DNA of 14,651 nt from CAYXDO01 sp964463485 (GTDB taxonomy: Bacteria > Myxococcota > Kuafuiibacteriia > Kuafuiibacteriales > Kuafuiibacteriaceae): assembly GCA_964463485.1 (NCBI GenBank), contig CAYXDO010000224.1, positions 1 to 14,651 of the forward strand, in the 5' to 3' direction. This document shows positions 1 through 8,519 of this stretch, piece by piece; the stretch's first letter is position 1, and each line of letters begins with the position of its first letter. The notes below the pieces were generated by a model. The model was not told where the DNA came from, did no database searches, and worked only from the letters and a program-made list of their open reading frames with translations. The translations under genes and the position numbers were made by a program.

Positions 1-43
<43 letters not shown>

Positions 44-44
<1 letters not shown>

Positions 45-152
45 AATCCTGCCTCGAGGTCCCGAAAATGCCGTGCCCGTGCCCGTCCGTGCCCGTGCCC
101 GTCCGTGCCCCTGCCCGTGCCCGATCCTGAGGCACGATATTAGGCAGGATTA
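44..152. repeat. 11-bp inverted repeat flanking the second GCCCGT array
   Basis: TAATCCTGCCT at 44-54 is the exact reverse complement of AGGCAGGATTA at 142-152. The 87 bp between them hold the second GCCCGT array. The pair could fold into a long stem or mark the ends of a small repeated element. No transposase and no target-site duplication were recognised, so this is described as structure only. Confidence 0.6.
65..128. repeat. GCCCGT array, second, longer and imperfect copy
   Basis: It starts with the same 16 bases as the first array (1-16) and ends with the same GCCCGATCCT (119-128). Inside, GCCCGT units alternate with shortened CCGT units (87-90, 103-106), and one variant GCCCCT unit lies at 107-112. 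The mix of 6-mer and 4-mer units suggests replication slippage. The array is enclosed by an inverted repeat (44-54 and 142-152). Confidence 0.85.
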
Positions 153-158
153 ATAATC
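148..158. promoter_or_regulatory. AT-rich palindrome upstream of first gene, possible operator or promoter element
   Basis: GATTA-A-TAATC is a perfect palindrome with one central base, in the only AT-rich stretch (about 137-160) of the 244-bp leader. It lies 87 bp before the chosen start codon at 245. TAATAAT inside it could act as a -10 element, but no convincing -35 hexamer sits at the right distance. Listed as a candidate only. Confidence 0.25.
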
Positions 159-196
159 TTGGCGAGCTTCATCTCGAGGCTTCGAGGCACAGCTCG

Positions 197-207
197 GTAC
201 TCAGTAC
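197..207. promoter_or_regulatory. Palindrome GTACT-C-AGTAC in the leader
   Basis: A perfect 5-bp inverted repeat with one central base lies 22 bp before the Shine-Dalgarno sequence of the first gene. It could be a small protein-binding site or a short RNA hairpin. There is no second copy elsewhere in the window that I noticed to support an operator role. Confidence 0.2.
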
Positions 208-228
208 TCGGGCCTCACGAGAGTCGTC

Positions 229-234
229 AAGGAG
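229..234 (+). promoter_or_regulatory. Shine-Dalgarno AAGGAG that selects the TTG start at 245
   Basis: AAGGAG ends 10 bases before TTG 245. The alternative in-frame ATG at 293 has no purine-rich sequence in front of it. This is the main reason for choosing the earlier, rarer TTG start. Confidence 0.5.
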
Positions 235-244
235 CTATCCTCGT

Positions 245-1405
245 TTGATCTTGCGCAAACGAAAGGCCGTGACTCCACGTCACAATGGTCCGATGACGAG
301 CGAGCCGAACAGCGTGACTCGCCGCACCCGATCGGCTCCGCATGCCATCGCCGCCGAGGCGAGCCGATTCATCGTGGGTCCGTTCTTCGACCACTTCTTC
401 TTCATTTGGTCGCCGGTCATGTTCCTCACGATCGGCGCCGCGATAGACGCGTCTGGAATGGCCCAATACAAAGTCGCCGTGGCTGGGCGTCAGCTCGTGT
501 TGTTTCCAGTTCTTGCGGTCACGCTCGCGACCGGCCATTTATTGGCCGTCCTGTTCCGCACTCACCTCAACTCTACGATGCGAAGGCAGTACCCGATTCG
601 GCTCCTCGTCGTTCCGCCGCTCGTCTTCTTGCTGATGCAGCTGAGCGCCCGGTTCCTCATTCTCTTGGCGATATTCTTGGTGTGGCTCGACGTGTGGCAC
701 TCGAGCATGCAGACCTTCGGCCTCGGACGCCTCTACGACATGCGCCGCGGCAACGAGGCGAGAATTGGGCGAAATCTGGACCTCGGGCTAGCGCTCTTTG
801 TCTACGCCGGACCCATCGTGGGCGGAGCCTCGCTCGCTACTCATCTCGAGAAATTTTCTTGGTTTGGCCGCATTGGGATCGAGCCGCTCGCCGCTCTCCC
901 CATTTGGACGGTGCGACACGGAAGCGAGCTGTCCGCGACCGTCGCCGTGGCCGGGCTGACTTATGCCGGCTTCTACGCCTTCAAAATGCGACGATACTCC
1001 AAGCTCGGGTACAAGGTCTCGGTCGAGAAAATACTCCTCTACCTCTCCCTGACCGTGACCTCCGTCTGGACTTGGGGCTTCGACAGCTTCGGGCAGGCCT
1101 TCCTCATCATGCAAGGCTTTCACGCGCTCCAGTACTACGCCATCATCGGTTGGAGTGAGAGCGACAACCTGACCCGAACGCTTCGCTTGGACCGACTGAG
1201 CGGAGGCCGAGTCTTGGCGATGCTCGTCGTGGTGGTCAGCACGCTGTCCGTCGGCTTCTGGGCTGCCGCTTGGGCCGACTCTTTGGTCGCTGCCACGCTC
1301 ATACTGCTCGTCCAGTTTTGCCACTTCTGGTGGGATGGGTTCATCTGGTCGGTCCAGAAGAGGGCGACTCACTTCCCCGCCGCCCTCGCGTGCCAGAGGA
1401 CGTGA
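245..1405 (+). CDS. Polytopic membrane protein with conserved-looking histidine motifs, function unknown
   Basis: A 386-residue integral membrane protein with a basic N-terminal tail (residues 1-40) and roughly nine or ten hydrophobic helices between 45 and 366. Histidines sit in or next to helices in three striking contexts: W-H152-S-S-M-Q-T-F-G-L, F-H293-A-L-Q-Y-Y, and C-H360-F-W-W-D-G-F-I-W near the C-terminus. Such spacing could support heme b or metal binding, but that is inference. I recall similar motifs (H-x-x-Q-Y and D-G-F-I-W) in uncharacterised bacterial membrane proteins, and cannot name a family. The TTG start is chosen for its AAGGAG; ATG 293 would remove 16 residues and leave all helices intact. 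The stop overlaps the next start by one base (TGATG), so the two are coupled. It may be the first gene of the whole cluster or belong to a separate two-gene unit. Confidence 0.85.
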   Translation: MILRKRKAVTPRHNGPMTSEPNSVTRRTRSAPHAIAAEASRFIVGPFFDHFFFIWSPVMFLTIGAAIDASGMAQYKVAVAGRQLVLFPVLAVTLATGHLLAVLFRTHLNSTMRRQYPIRLLVVPPLVFLLMQLSARFLILLAIFLVWLDVWHSSMQTFGLGRLYDMRRGNEARIGRNLDLGLALFVYAGPIVGGASLATHLEKFSWFGRIGIEPLAALPIWTVRHGSELSATVAVAGLTYAGFYAFKMRRYSKLGYKVSVEKILLYLSLTVTSVWTWGFDSFGQAFLIMQGFHALQYYAIIGWSESDNLTRTLRLDRLSGGRVLAMLVVVVSTLSVGFWAAAWADSLVAATLILLVQFCHFWWDGFIWSVQKRATHFPAALACQRT

Positions 1406-1659
1406 TGAGTATGCCTCGGTGGCTCGAAGACCTCGATTTGGTGAAGAGCGCCATCTTCGCCGTCTACCTGGCAGCGTTCGTGGCGCTGCTCGTGATGTCG
1501 AAGCCGCCGAACCAGAAGGTCGGTCCTTGCTCAGGTCCTGGCCTTCCATGCGCTCTTCCCGGCGCCGAAGCCGGGGGAGAGTGCAACTTCACGGCCTGCT
1601 CCCGAGTGCAGCGCCCACCCTGCTACGCGTGCGTTCCCACAGCGTGGCCCTCGCGATGA
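1405..1659 (+). CDS. Small membrane-anchored cysteine-rich protein, unknown function
   Basis: An 84-residue protein with one hydrophobic segment (about 13-31), followed by a short tail with six cysteines at 42, 49, 60, 65, 73 and 76. They are spaced as three pairs: C-x6-C, C-x4-C and C-x2-C. None is followed by His, so they are not heme c sites. Three disulfides or a metal site are both possible; with an N-in anchor the tail would be periplasmic, which favours disulfides. Acidic residues before the helix and lysine after it leave the topology open. ATG 1405 overlaps the preceding stop by one base and has AGAGGA at 1395-1400; ATG 1411 is a nearby alternative. Function not recognised. Coupling to the polytopic protein suggests a partner subunit. 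Confidence 0.65.
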   Translation: MSMPRWLEDLDLVKSAIFAVYLAAFVALLVMSKPPNQKVGPCSGPGLPCALPGAEAGGECNFTACSRVQRPPCYACVPTAWPSR

Positions 1660-1779
1660 TCTTCCTGATCTATTCGCCGTGGATCCAGTCTGGAAGCGCT
1701 CGTCCGATGCTCCTGGCGCCCTTTTTTGATTCAGATCAGAGTGGACCCACGCCCGACCGTCCACAATGGGCTCGTCGCT
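1660..1779 (+). other. Short intergenic gap, possible internal promoter region
   Basis: This 120-bp gap is the only break among the nine genes. It contains a six-T run at 1722-1727 after a GGCGCC palindrome (1715-1720), but no stem long enough for a convincing terminator. No clear -35/-10 pair was found. If the lipoprotein gene used TTG 1726 or GTG 1741 instead of GTG 1780, the gap would shrink to 66-81 bp. Confidence 0.4.
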
Positions 1780-4700
1780 GTGTCCATCACGCGTGTCGCG
1801 GTGCTGTGTCTTCTCGGAGCCGGATGCGGGGCCCAGGCCCGAGTCGACGACGCATCCCTCTCTCTATTTCAGGAGTCGGCGCTCCCGGTCTTGCTCGAGC
1901 GCTGCGCGCTTCGACGATGCCATGGACTCGATGCGTCGAGCTACGAACAGGAGGCCAAGCGTCGTCCCGGGGAGCTCTGGCTCCCGATGAGCGACGCGAC
2001 CGATCCGTCTCCGGCAGCGCTGGCGCGCTCGGTCTTCGAAGTCGTTCGCTCGAGGCCGGATCGCGGTGGCGGTCGGATCGCGTACGGAGACTCACCCGAT
2101 GCGAGCCCGTTGCTCCGGCATACGATTCCAGTCGAGCTCGGAGGCTCGCCTCATCGAGGTGTGAGTGTCTTCTCGGAGACGCGGGAGGAAGGCTATCAGC
2201 GGCTTCGCGACTGGGTTCGGTTCGAGGTGGAGACCCATCGGGAGGACAAATCAGCGCGCACGCCGGCGGAGGAGCTCTTCGGGTCTCGGGTCGTCCCGGT
2301 GCTGGAGCGAAACGGGTGCTTCTTTCGAGCGTGCCACGGGGAAGACGCGTTCAACGATCTGAAGCTGGTGGCGCCGACGCCCGACGATGCGTTGGCCGCC
2401 CAACCGGGGCCGGAGAGCACCCAGGCGGTGAGTCTAGGTTCGCGTCAGGAGACGAGGCTCGCTTTCGACGAGCGCTCGAGGCTGGACGCGCTCGCCGCTT
2501 CCCACACCGGGCGTGGGCCTGACCTTGCGCGCGGGGGGATACAACTTCGGAAGACGATCGAGCGTTGGTTCGCCGCAGACTCCCACTCAGCAGTCGATTT
2601 CGATACTCTCTTTACCCGCCGGGAGTTGATACCGGCGGAGCGGCCCGAAGACCGCGAGGCACGATTTCGCCGTTTCATCGGGATCTCATCCGGTCCGGAT
2701 GCGAAGAAGTCCATAGCGCCTCGGTACTCTGGCCGCGCCGTCGCTCGCCTTCGCGAACAGGCGCTCGGGGCGCTGACTCGTTTTGCCAACCTCGGAGGCG
2801 ACCTCGCGCTGTCCCGTCTCATTGCCAAGAACCTGCCGATCTCTCGGGGTGGTGTCCACCACCGAGGCGGGAACCTCCAATTCTTCGAATCACTCGACGA
2901 CCCGGATGTCGCAACCCTGCTCGAGTGGATGAGTCTCGAGCGGGCCGAAGTCGCAGAGCGGCTGACCTCCAGAGGCCGACCCATCGATCCGGAGGCGCTG
3001 GGCCGTCTGGATGGCGTCGCCTTCATCCGGGCTCCGCGGCACTCGCCGCGACGCTGGTTCGACCTCGACACCTTCTGGAGTGGCTCCGACGTCTTCGTTC
3101 AACCCCTGAACGACTCATTCCCGGCCCGCAACGTAACGGAGTTCCTCCACCCCGCCGGTCCCGTCGAGATTCAAGCCTTCGACGTGAGGTACGATGCCCG
3201 TGCCATCGTACTCTCGATGCGAAGCAGTCCGGACGAAGGATTCCGCCTTTACGAAATCGAGCTCGACGACGACCTGCGCCCCGTGTCCGCTCGGCGGCTG
3301 ACCCATGGGCCCCGCCACACCCCGAGCGGAGTGCTCGTCCATCACATCGACCCAATTTACCTCCCAGGTGAGCGCTCGGAGCGGCTGGATGACGTGGCCG
3401 TGGCGTTTGCGTCCAACGCCGGCGGTGAGTGTGGGCCGTCTGAGCCCGAGGCGTTGGTCGGCGAGTCCGACGACGGAGACACTCAGTCGTTCATCGACGT
3501 CGAGCGAGCTGAGTCCGCACACTCCCTGGAGGGACGCTCGCTTCTGTTCGTCGGCGGGCCAAATCGGGGCGAGTCGCGTCGGATCGTCCGCCACGTCGGT
3601 GTCGACTCAGGGCCTGGATCGCGATTCGTGCTCGACCAGGACCTGCCGCGTCCGATCGGTCGGAGTGAGTACGCGATCGAGGCACACGATCTGGCGAGGC
3701 GCGGCACCTTCGACATCTGGCGACTCACACTCCCGGATGCGGAGGAGTTGCCGGAACCTCGACGGATGACTTTCGGGCCTGGGCAGGACCGCCGACCCAC
3801 TCTGCGCACGAGCGGCGAGGTCATGTTCACCAGCGTCAGAAATGGGGGCTGGCAGGCCGACAGACCGGTCTACAACGGCGCGATTTACAGGGTCCAGGCC
3901 GGCGGCTTCGATTATCATATTCACGCCGGGAATCGGTCCCGCTACCCCTTGTACTCGGACGCGCGGGAGCTCCCGAGCGGGCTCGAGGTCAGGCTTCTGC
4001 ACGACCCTCGCGGCCTCTGGGGCGCGGGGGTCCTGGCCGTCGCCGATCACGGGCTCGGCCCCAACCTCGAGACCGAGAACCCGATGGACTCTGCTCTCGT
4101 GCCCCGTTCGAACCCGAGAGCAACGCCGACGGGGCTGACGAGGTTCCTTCCGACTCAGCTCCCGCTCTTGCCGGAGACCGGTCCCAGCGCGGTGACTCAC
4201 GCCGGGTGGTCGCCGGGCGGAGCGTTTCGGGACCCGTTCCCGCTTCCGGACGGTCGAATCCTGGTTTCGTTCGCCCGTGGCCCGCTCAATCATCTGGGTT
4301 CGAAGGATGACCCAGACTTCGACATACTCATCGTCGAGTTCCCCGTGTCGTCGGCGTCGGAAGATCCTTCGCGGGGTGGCCAATTCGCCGCGCTGCCGGT
4401 CTCGGCCGCGACGTCCACGCTCTCCGAGCTCAACGCCAGACCCATCATGGTTCGCCTCCCCGAACGAAGCGAGACGCACCAGAAATTCCGCGCAGACCTC
4501 GCACAACGTCCCCAGCGCGAGGACGGAGCCCTCCGGGTCCAGTCGGGGACGCCGGGTGTGATCGAGTGTTACGACTTCCCGCTGCTGGCGTCGTTCCTCA
4601 CGTTCTTCGCTCCGGTCGGGTCGCGCCAGCTCGGCTTCGCGCCCCCAAGCGAGGAGCTCGCGTACGTCAGAATCATCGCTGATCGACCGTCCAGAACCTG

Positions 4701-5442
4701 CGAGATTCTAGAACCCAGCGAGCCGATGGGCACGTCCTACGGGCTGAGCGCGCAGGGGCCTCAGGAGATCGTCGCGGAGCTTCCGCTCGAGGTGGATGGG
4801 TCTTTCTTCGCGGAGGTCCCGTCCGAGACGCCTCTGCGCCTCCAGGCGCTCAACTCGCGCAAGATGGCGGTGATGTCGATGAGTCGCCGCTTTTACCTTC
4901 ATCCCGGAGAGAAACTCACCTTCTCGATCCCGAGATCCCTCTTTCCACTTCGCTGCGGAGGCTGTCACGGCTCGCTGACAGGTCGCCCTGAAGATCTGCT
5001 CGGACCCCCGGATGTAGTCACCGCGGCCTCGCGGGTCGCGGCGAACTTCGGGCGGGCGCCGCGGCCGCCCGCGGCGACCTGGAGTCTCCGCTCACCGGAC
5101 TTCGAGCGCGACATTCGAAACATCCTCCGTCGCCGCTGCGTCCACTGTCATGACGGGTCGATCACTCTGGACCTTCGCGATCGACGGACTGGTCGCTATT
5201 CGAGCGCGTACGAGGCCCTGCTGCGGCCCTCGGGCAGGTACGTGGACGATCGCGGAACGAGATCCGCGGCGAGCTTCTTGATCGAGACTCTCGTTGGCCA
5301 GGAGATCCTCGCCGAGGCCCGACTCAGCGGAGCGCCCGATCACTCGAGTCACCTCGACGAGGGCGAGCTCGACATGATGATCCGATGGATTGACCTCGGA
5401 GCCCCGTTTCGAGCGCCACTCAGTGCGTCGGAGCGACCATGA
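1780..5442 (+). CDS. HzsA-like tetraheme c-type cytochrome lipoprotein with a beta-propeller middle
   Basis: A 1220-residue exported redox protein. Residues 1-16 look like a lipoprotein signal (hydrophobic stretch ending G-A-G-C16), though the -3 glycine is atypical. Four heme c sites are visible: C42-x4-C47-H48, C180-x4-C185-H186, C1059-x2-C1062-H1063 and C1120-x2-C1123-H1124. The middle (about 410-850) has WD40/PD40-like strands such as the P-D-G-R-I-L stretch near 823. The section around 1005-1063 (D-G-S-F, then P-x-x-x-P-L-R-L-Q, then P-G-E, then C-G-G-C-H) matches the C-terminal pattern of hydrazine synthase alpha-like proteins. Anammox chemistry is unlikely, as no HzsB/HzsC genes are present. 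GTG 1780 is chosen because it places a short basic N-terminus before the hydrophobic core. No Shine-Dalgarno is evident, and TTG 1726 or GTG 1741 are alternatives. It overlaps the next gene by ATGA. Likely periplasmic or outer-membrane electron carrier; the substrate is unknown. Confidence 0.85.
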   Translation: MSITRVAVLCLLGAGCGAQARVDDASLSLFQESALPVLLERCALRRCHGLDASSYEQEAKRRPGELWLPMSDATDPSPAALARSVFEVVRSRPDRGGGRIAYGDSPDASPLLRHTIPVELGGSPHRGVSVFSETREEGYQRLRDWVRFEVETHREDKSARTPAEELFGSRVVPVLERNGCFFRACHGEDAFNDLKLVAPTPDDALAAQPGPESTQAVSLGSRQETRLAFDERSRLDALAASHTGRGPDLARGGIQLRKTIERWFAADSHSAVDFDTLFTRRELIPAERPEDREARFRRFIGISSGPDAKKSIAPRYSGRAVARLREQALGALTRFANLGGDLALSRLIAKNLPISRGGVHHRGGNLQFFESLDDPDVATLLEWMSLERAEVAERLTSRGRPIDPEALGRLDGVAFIRAPRHSPRRWFDLDTFWSGSDVFVQPLNDSFPARNVTEFLHPAGPVEIQAFDVRYDARAIVLSMRSSPDEGFRLYEIELDDDLRPVSARRLTHGPRHTPSGVLVHHIDPIYLPGERSERLDDVAVAFASNAGGECGPSEPEALVGESDDGDTQSFIDVERAESAHSLEGRSLLFVGGPNRGESRRIVRHVGVDSGPGSRFVLDQDLPRPIGRSEYAIEAHDLARRGTFDIWRLTLPDAEELPEPRRMTFGPGQDRRPTLRTSGEVMFTSVRNGGWQADRPVYNGAIYRVQAGGFDYHIHAGNRSRYPLYSDARELPSGLEVRLLHDPRGLWGAGVLAVADHGLGPNLETENPMDSALVPRSNPRATPTGLTRFLPTQLPLLPETGPSAVTHAGWSPGGAFRDPFPLPDGRILVSFARGPLNHLGSKDDPDFDILIVEFPVSSASEDPSRGGQFAALPVSAATSTLSELNARPIMVRLPERSETHQKFRADLAQRPQREDGALRVQSGTPGVIECYDFPLLASFLTFFAPVGSRQLGFAPPSEELAYVRIIADRPSRTCEILEPSEPMGTSYGLSAQGPQEIVAELPLEVDGSFFAEVPSETPLRLQALNSRKMAVMSMSRRFYLHPGEKLTFSIPRSLFPLRCGGCHGSLTGRPEDLLGPPDVVTAASRVAANFGRAPRPPAATWSLRSPDFERDIRNILRRRCVHCHDGSITLDLRDRRTGRYSSAYEALLRPSGRYVDDRGTRSAASFLIETLVGQEILAEARLSGAPDHSSHLDEGELDMMIRWIDLGAPFRAPLSASERP

Positions 5443-8400
5443 GTCGCAAGAGCGCCGCGGGCATGGTCCTCTTGATTGCGACAACCTCGTGTCGCGACGG
5501 GCTCTACGAGCTCGCGGATCGAAGAGAGGCCCGGACGCGGTTCTCCAAGCAGACGAGCGCGGTCTGGAGATTTGGTCCGCCTGTGGGCCGGCACGACCTC
5601 GATCGAGTGCCGAGCAACGTACCATTCGCGGAGCCTCAACCCGAGAGAGACCGCCCCGAGCACCTGACCTTGGACGCGAGCGGCAGAAAGCTCTACGTCA
5701 CTCTGCCGGGAACCGAGGCGGAGCCCGGGGACGACGTGCCCATCATCGACGACGAGGTCGCCGTCGTAGACGTGGCGACGCGGAAGCTGGTGCGCAAGAT
5801 TCAAGTCGGCCGGCGTCCGTACGGTGTCTATCTGCACCCCTCCGGCCGGTTTCTGGTCGTAACGAACGAGTGGTCGAATTACGCGACCGTGATCGACACC
5901 GCGAAGGACGTCCCCGTCGGCGACATTTTGATCGACTACTACTGTCAGGGTGTGGCGTTCGCGAACGATGGGAAGAAGGCGTGGGTAGCCAACCGCTACC
6001 TCGGCCAGGTGCTCGAGCTCTCCCTGGAGGTCTCGGAGGGGGGGCTCGCAGGAAAGGTCGTCGAGCGCGGTGGGTTCGACTTCGATGAGTTCGTTGGAAG
6101 GCAAAGGCTGGACGCGGACACTCTCGACGACGCACGGAAAAGGGGGTTTTCGGAGGACCAACTAAGGGCCGCCGCGAATGGCTTGGGCGTCAATGGGATC
6201 CTGCGCGCGCGGTGCGGGAGCTGCCACGCGGACCCAACCGGGAGTTTCGTGGCTGGTCCCGATCCGGTCGAGAACTTCCTGTCTGCGGTCGCCGCCTCGC
6301 TCGCCGGACGCCCAGCCGAGAGTCTGCTGCTACGGGCCGTCACCTCGGCCTCGGTTGGAGGATTTGGAGACTCGGGCATGACGCCTGAGTTTCACTCCGG
6401 CGGTGTGCTCTTCCAGCCGTTTGATCCGGACTTGAAGGCCGTAGCCGACTGGATTCAGGCTGCGGAAGGGGGCCCCGGAATCGACGTTGGCAATGAGGGC
6501 AGCCATCCGAAGGACTTGGTGCTTTCGCGCGACGGTCGTCTCTTGTTCGTGGGGAATACGGGGACCATGGACGTCTCGATCGTCGACGTGGAGGAGCGGC
6601 GCGAGGTGAGTGCGATCTTCGTAGGAAACGTCGCCAACCACGTGGCCATCGCCAACGGTCCAAACGGGCGAGATCAATTGCTGGTCGCAACGTTCGGGGC
6701 TGGGTTCGGCGCACCCAAGGCCCGCGACCCTCTCGGCGCAGAGACTTGGGACCGTGGGCACGCGGCCGCCCAATTCACGACTCTTCGGGATCCCGTGACG
6801 ACCGATCTGCGGCCGCTCGCCGAGCAGGCGGTCTTGGGTCCGTTCGACGCGGTGGACGGAACCGCCAACATCAAAATGCGGGATATTCAGAACGACATAC
6901 TGGCGGTCGACCTCTCCATGCTCGAGATATCAGGTCAGCGCGGAGACCTCGGCTATGCGCTCGTGACCAACGCCTATGAGTCGCATGCCGGTTGGGTTCG
7001 CTACACTTCTGATACCGCGGAGGCCACGACGGGCGACATGAAGGGTGACATTCCCCCGGAGCTCCAGAGAGTTCCCGGCGCGTTCCCCGAGTGGATCGTA
7101 CCGATCGGGGATCGGTTCTTCGTCTCGATGTCAGGATCCTTCGAGGTCGTCGAGTGGAAGGTCGAGACCGGCGCCTCCGACCCCGCCGACCGCCTCGTGC
7201 CAACGAGAGTCTTCTCCGCAGGGCTCCGACCCGTCGGCCTCGCGGTCGGCAAAGTCGGAACTCCGTCCGAGGGTCTCCTGTTCACCGCAGACCAGCTCGG
7301 CGAGACCGTCTCGTTCATCTCCACCGACACCGGGGACCGAACCGAGGTCATCGTGGGGGATCGGGAGAGACCGCCCTTCGACACCGACGCCGAGAAAGGG
7401 GAGTTGATCGCCCACAGCGCGCTGTTCTCCTCCGACGGAGACTCGTCCTGCCTGCACTGCCACTTTCGCGGAAATGGTGACGGCCGGGCCTGGGGCGCGG
7501 CAGAGACGATCGGCCAGGATCGCACGGGACGCGTGACCGGCGGCGGCACGCTCGGCATCCCTCAAATGCGAAACGTCTGGGCGATTCAACCTTACTACTT
7601 CGAGGGAACTCATACGATCGGGGAGGGGCAGGGGGCCGACATCAACGAGCCTGCGTCTTCGATCGACTTCGATCGGCCGATCTGGGCGGGAGACTTCACG
7701 TCGATCTTGTCGCCGATCCCCGCGGCCGCACGAAAGCTGCGCTATGAGGAGCTCAAGGAGCGGGTCTATACTCACCGCCTGGGTTCGATCGCCTACGACT
7801 TGGACGAACGGCGCGACACGTTCCTTCGGCAGCAGTCGCTGAGGTGGTTCGGAGAGGCGCATGGCTTGCCAGACCTGTATCGATTCGTTGCCGCCTTTCT
7901 GTCTTCGGGGCCCCGGCTCCAACCGAACCCTTACGATCGAGAGCACCCCGGAGTGCGCAGAGGAGCGCGGATTTTCGGCGACGTGAGAGTAGGCTGCTCG
8001 ATTTGTCACACTCCCCCCGAATTCACCAACAAGACGAGGGCCCTCGCCAACAACGACCGACGGGCGCTCCCACAGCTCATCACCGTGACGCGGAGAGACG
8101 CGTCGTACACGCTCGCGAGCGTTCACGCAGTGCAGTCGGCGAACGGAGAGCGACGCGATCTCGATGTCGAGGACCGGGGCCGAGTCGAAGAGACCGAGGG
8201 TAGCTTCACGACGATGCAGCTTCGCGGGATCTTCGATCGCCCGCCGGTTTTTCTGCACCACGGCCGCGCACGATCGCTGATGGAAGTCGTCGCGACGCCA
8301 GCGCATCCCGCTCTGACTCGGTTTCGCCTGCCTGTGCTCCAAGGACCCGAGGACGTCAGACCCGAGAAAAGAGAGGTCGGGATGAACGAGACGACCGCGC

Positions 8401-8519
8401 GAGCTCCGAGCGGGCCCCTCGATCCCCTGGACCGCACGTTCGACACCCACGGGGGCACCTCCCATCTCACTACCCATGAGTTGCAGTCGCTGGTGGCCTT
8501 CATGAGGGCGATCGAGTGA
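5439..8519 (+). CDS. YVTN-type beta-propeller fused to MauG/cytochrome c peroxidase-like diheme domain
   Basis: A 1026-residue exported protein. The N-terminus is hydrophobic up to C18; its T-T-S-C is a weak lipobox, so secretion is clear but lipidation is not. Propeller blades of the YVTN/cytochrome-D1 type occupy about 70-200 (for example L-Y-V-T-L-P at 85) and about 350-650 (L-L-F-V-G-N near 368). Between them lies an inserted heme segment with C259-G-S-C-H263. The C-terminal third carries C671-L-H-C-H675 and C853-S-I-C-H857 in the order and context of MauG/diheme peroxidases, followed by the usual H-H-G-R-A-R-S-L motif near 940 and a closing E-L-x-x-L-V-A-F segment. MauG relatives use two c hemes for peroxide reduction or long-range oxidation. 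Whether this one is an enzyme or an electron relay cannot be told. ATG 5439 overlaps the previous stop (ATGA), with GGAG at 5430-5433. Confidence 0.88.
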   Translation: MSRKSAAGMVLLIATTSCRDGLYELADRREARTRFSKQTSAVWRFGPPVGRHDLDRVPSNVPFAEPQPERDRPEHLTLDASGRKLYVTLPGTEAEPGDDVPIIDDEVAVVDVATRKLVRKIQVGRRPYGVYLHPSGRFLVVTNEWSNYATVIDTAKDVPVGDILIDYYCQGVAFANDGKKAWVANRYLGQVLELSLEVSEGGLAGKVVERGGFDFDEFVGRQRLDADTLDDARKRGFSEDQLRAAANGLGVNGILRARCGSCHADPTGSFVAGPDPVENFLSAVAASLAGRPAESLLLRAVTSASVGGFGDSGMTPEFHSGGVLFQPFDPDLKAVADWIQAAEGGPGIDVGNEGSHPKDLVLSRDGRLLFVGNTGTMDVSIVDVEERREVSAIFVGNVANHVAIANGPNGRDQLLVATFGAGFGAPKARDPLGAETWDRGHAAAQFTTLRDPVTTDLRPLAEQAVLGPFDAVDGTANIKMRDIQNDILAVDLSMLEISGQRGDLGYALVTNAYESHAGWVRYTSDTAEATTGDMKGDIPPELQRVPGAFPEWIVPIGDRFFVSMSGSFEVVEWKVETGASDPADRLVPTRVFSAGLRPVGLAVGKVGTPSEGLLFTADQLGETVSFISTDTGDRTEVIVGDRERPPFDTDAEKGELIAHSALFSSDGDSSCLHCHFRGNGDGRAWGAAETIGQDRTGRVTGGGTLGIPQMRNVWAIQPYYFEGTHTIGEGQGADINEPASSIDFDRPIWAGDFTSILSPIPAAARKLRYEELKERVYTHRLGSIAYDLDERRDTFLRQQSLRWFGEAHGLPDLYRFVAAFLSSGPRLQPNPYDREHPGVRRGARIFGDVRVGCSICHTPPEFTNKTRALANNDRRALPQLITVTRRDASYTLASVHAVQSANGERRDLDVEDRGRVEETEGSFTTMQLRGIFDRPPVFLHHGRARSLMEVVATPAHPALTRFRLPVLQGPEDVRPEKREVGMNETTARAPSGPLDPLDRTFDTHGGTSHLTTHELQSLVAFMRAIE

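Noticed and set aside
1715..1727. GGCGCC followed by six T residues as a Rho-independent terminator
   Set aside because: The palindrome is only 6 bp with no loop, and no longer stem precedes the T-run.
1656..2522. An ATG at 1656 overlapping the stop of the small Cys-rich gene (ATGA) and opening a long frame
   Set aside because: The overlap is tempting, but the frame runs through the lipoprotein gene in the wrong phase and its protein is Arg/Ser-rich without motifs. The signal peptide and heme sites are in the other frame.
1780..5442. Assignment as true hydrazine synthase subunit A (anammox)
   Set aside because: Only the C-terminal pattern matches. The heme set differs (two CX4CH sites), and no HzsB, HzsC or other anammox gene is nearby.
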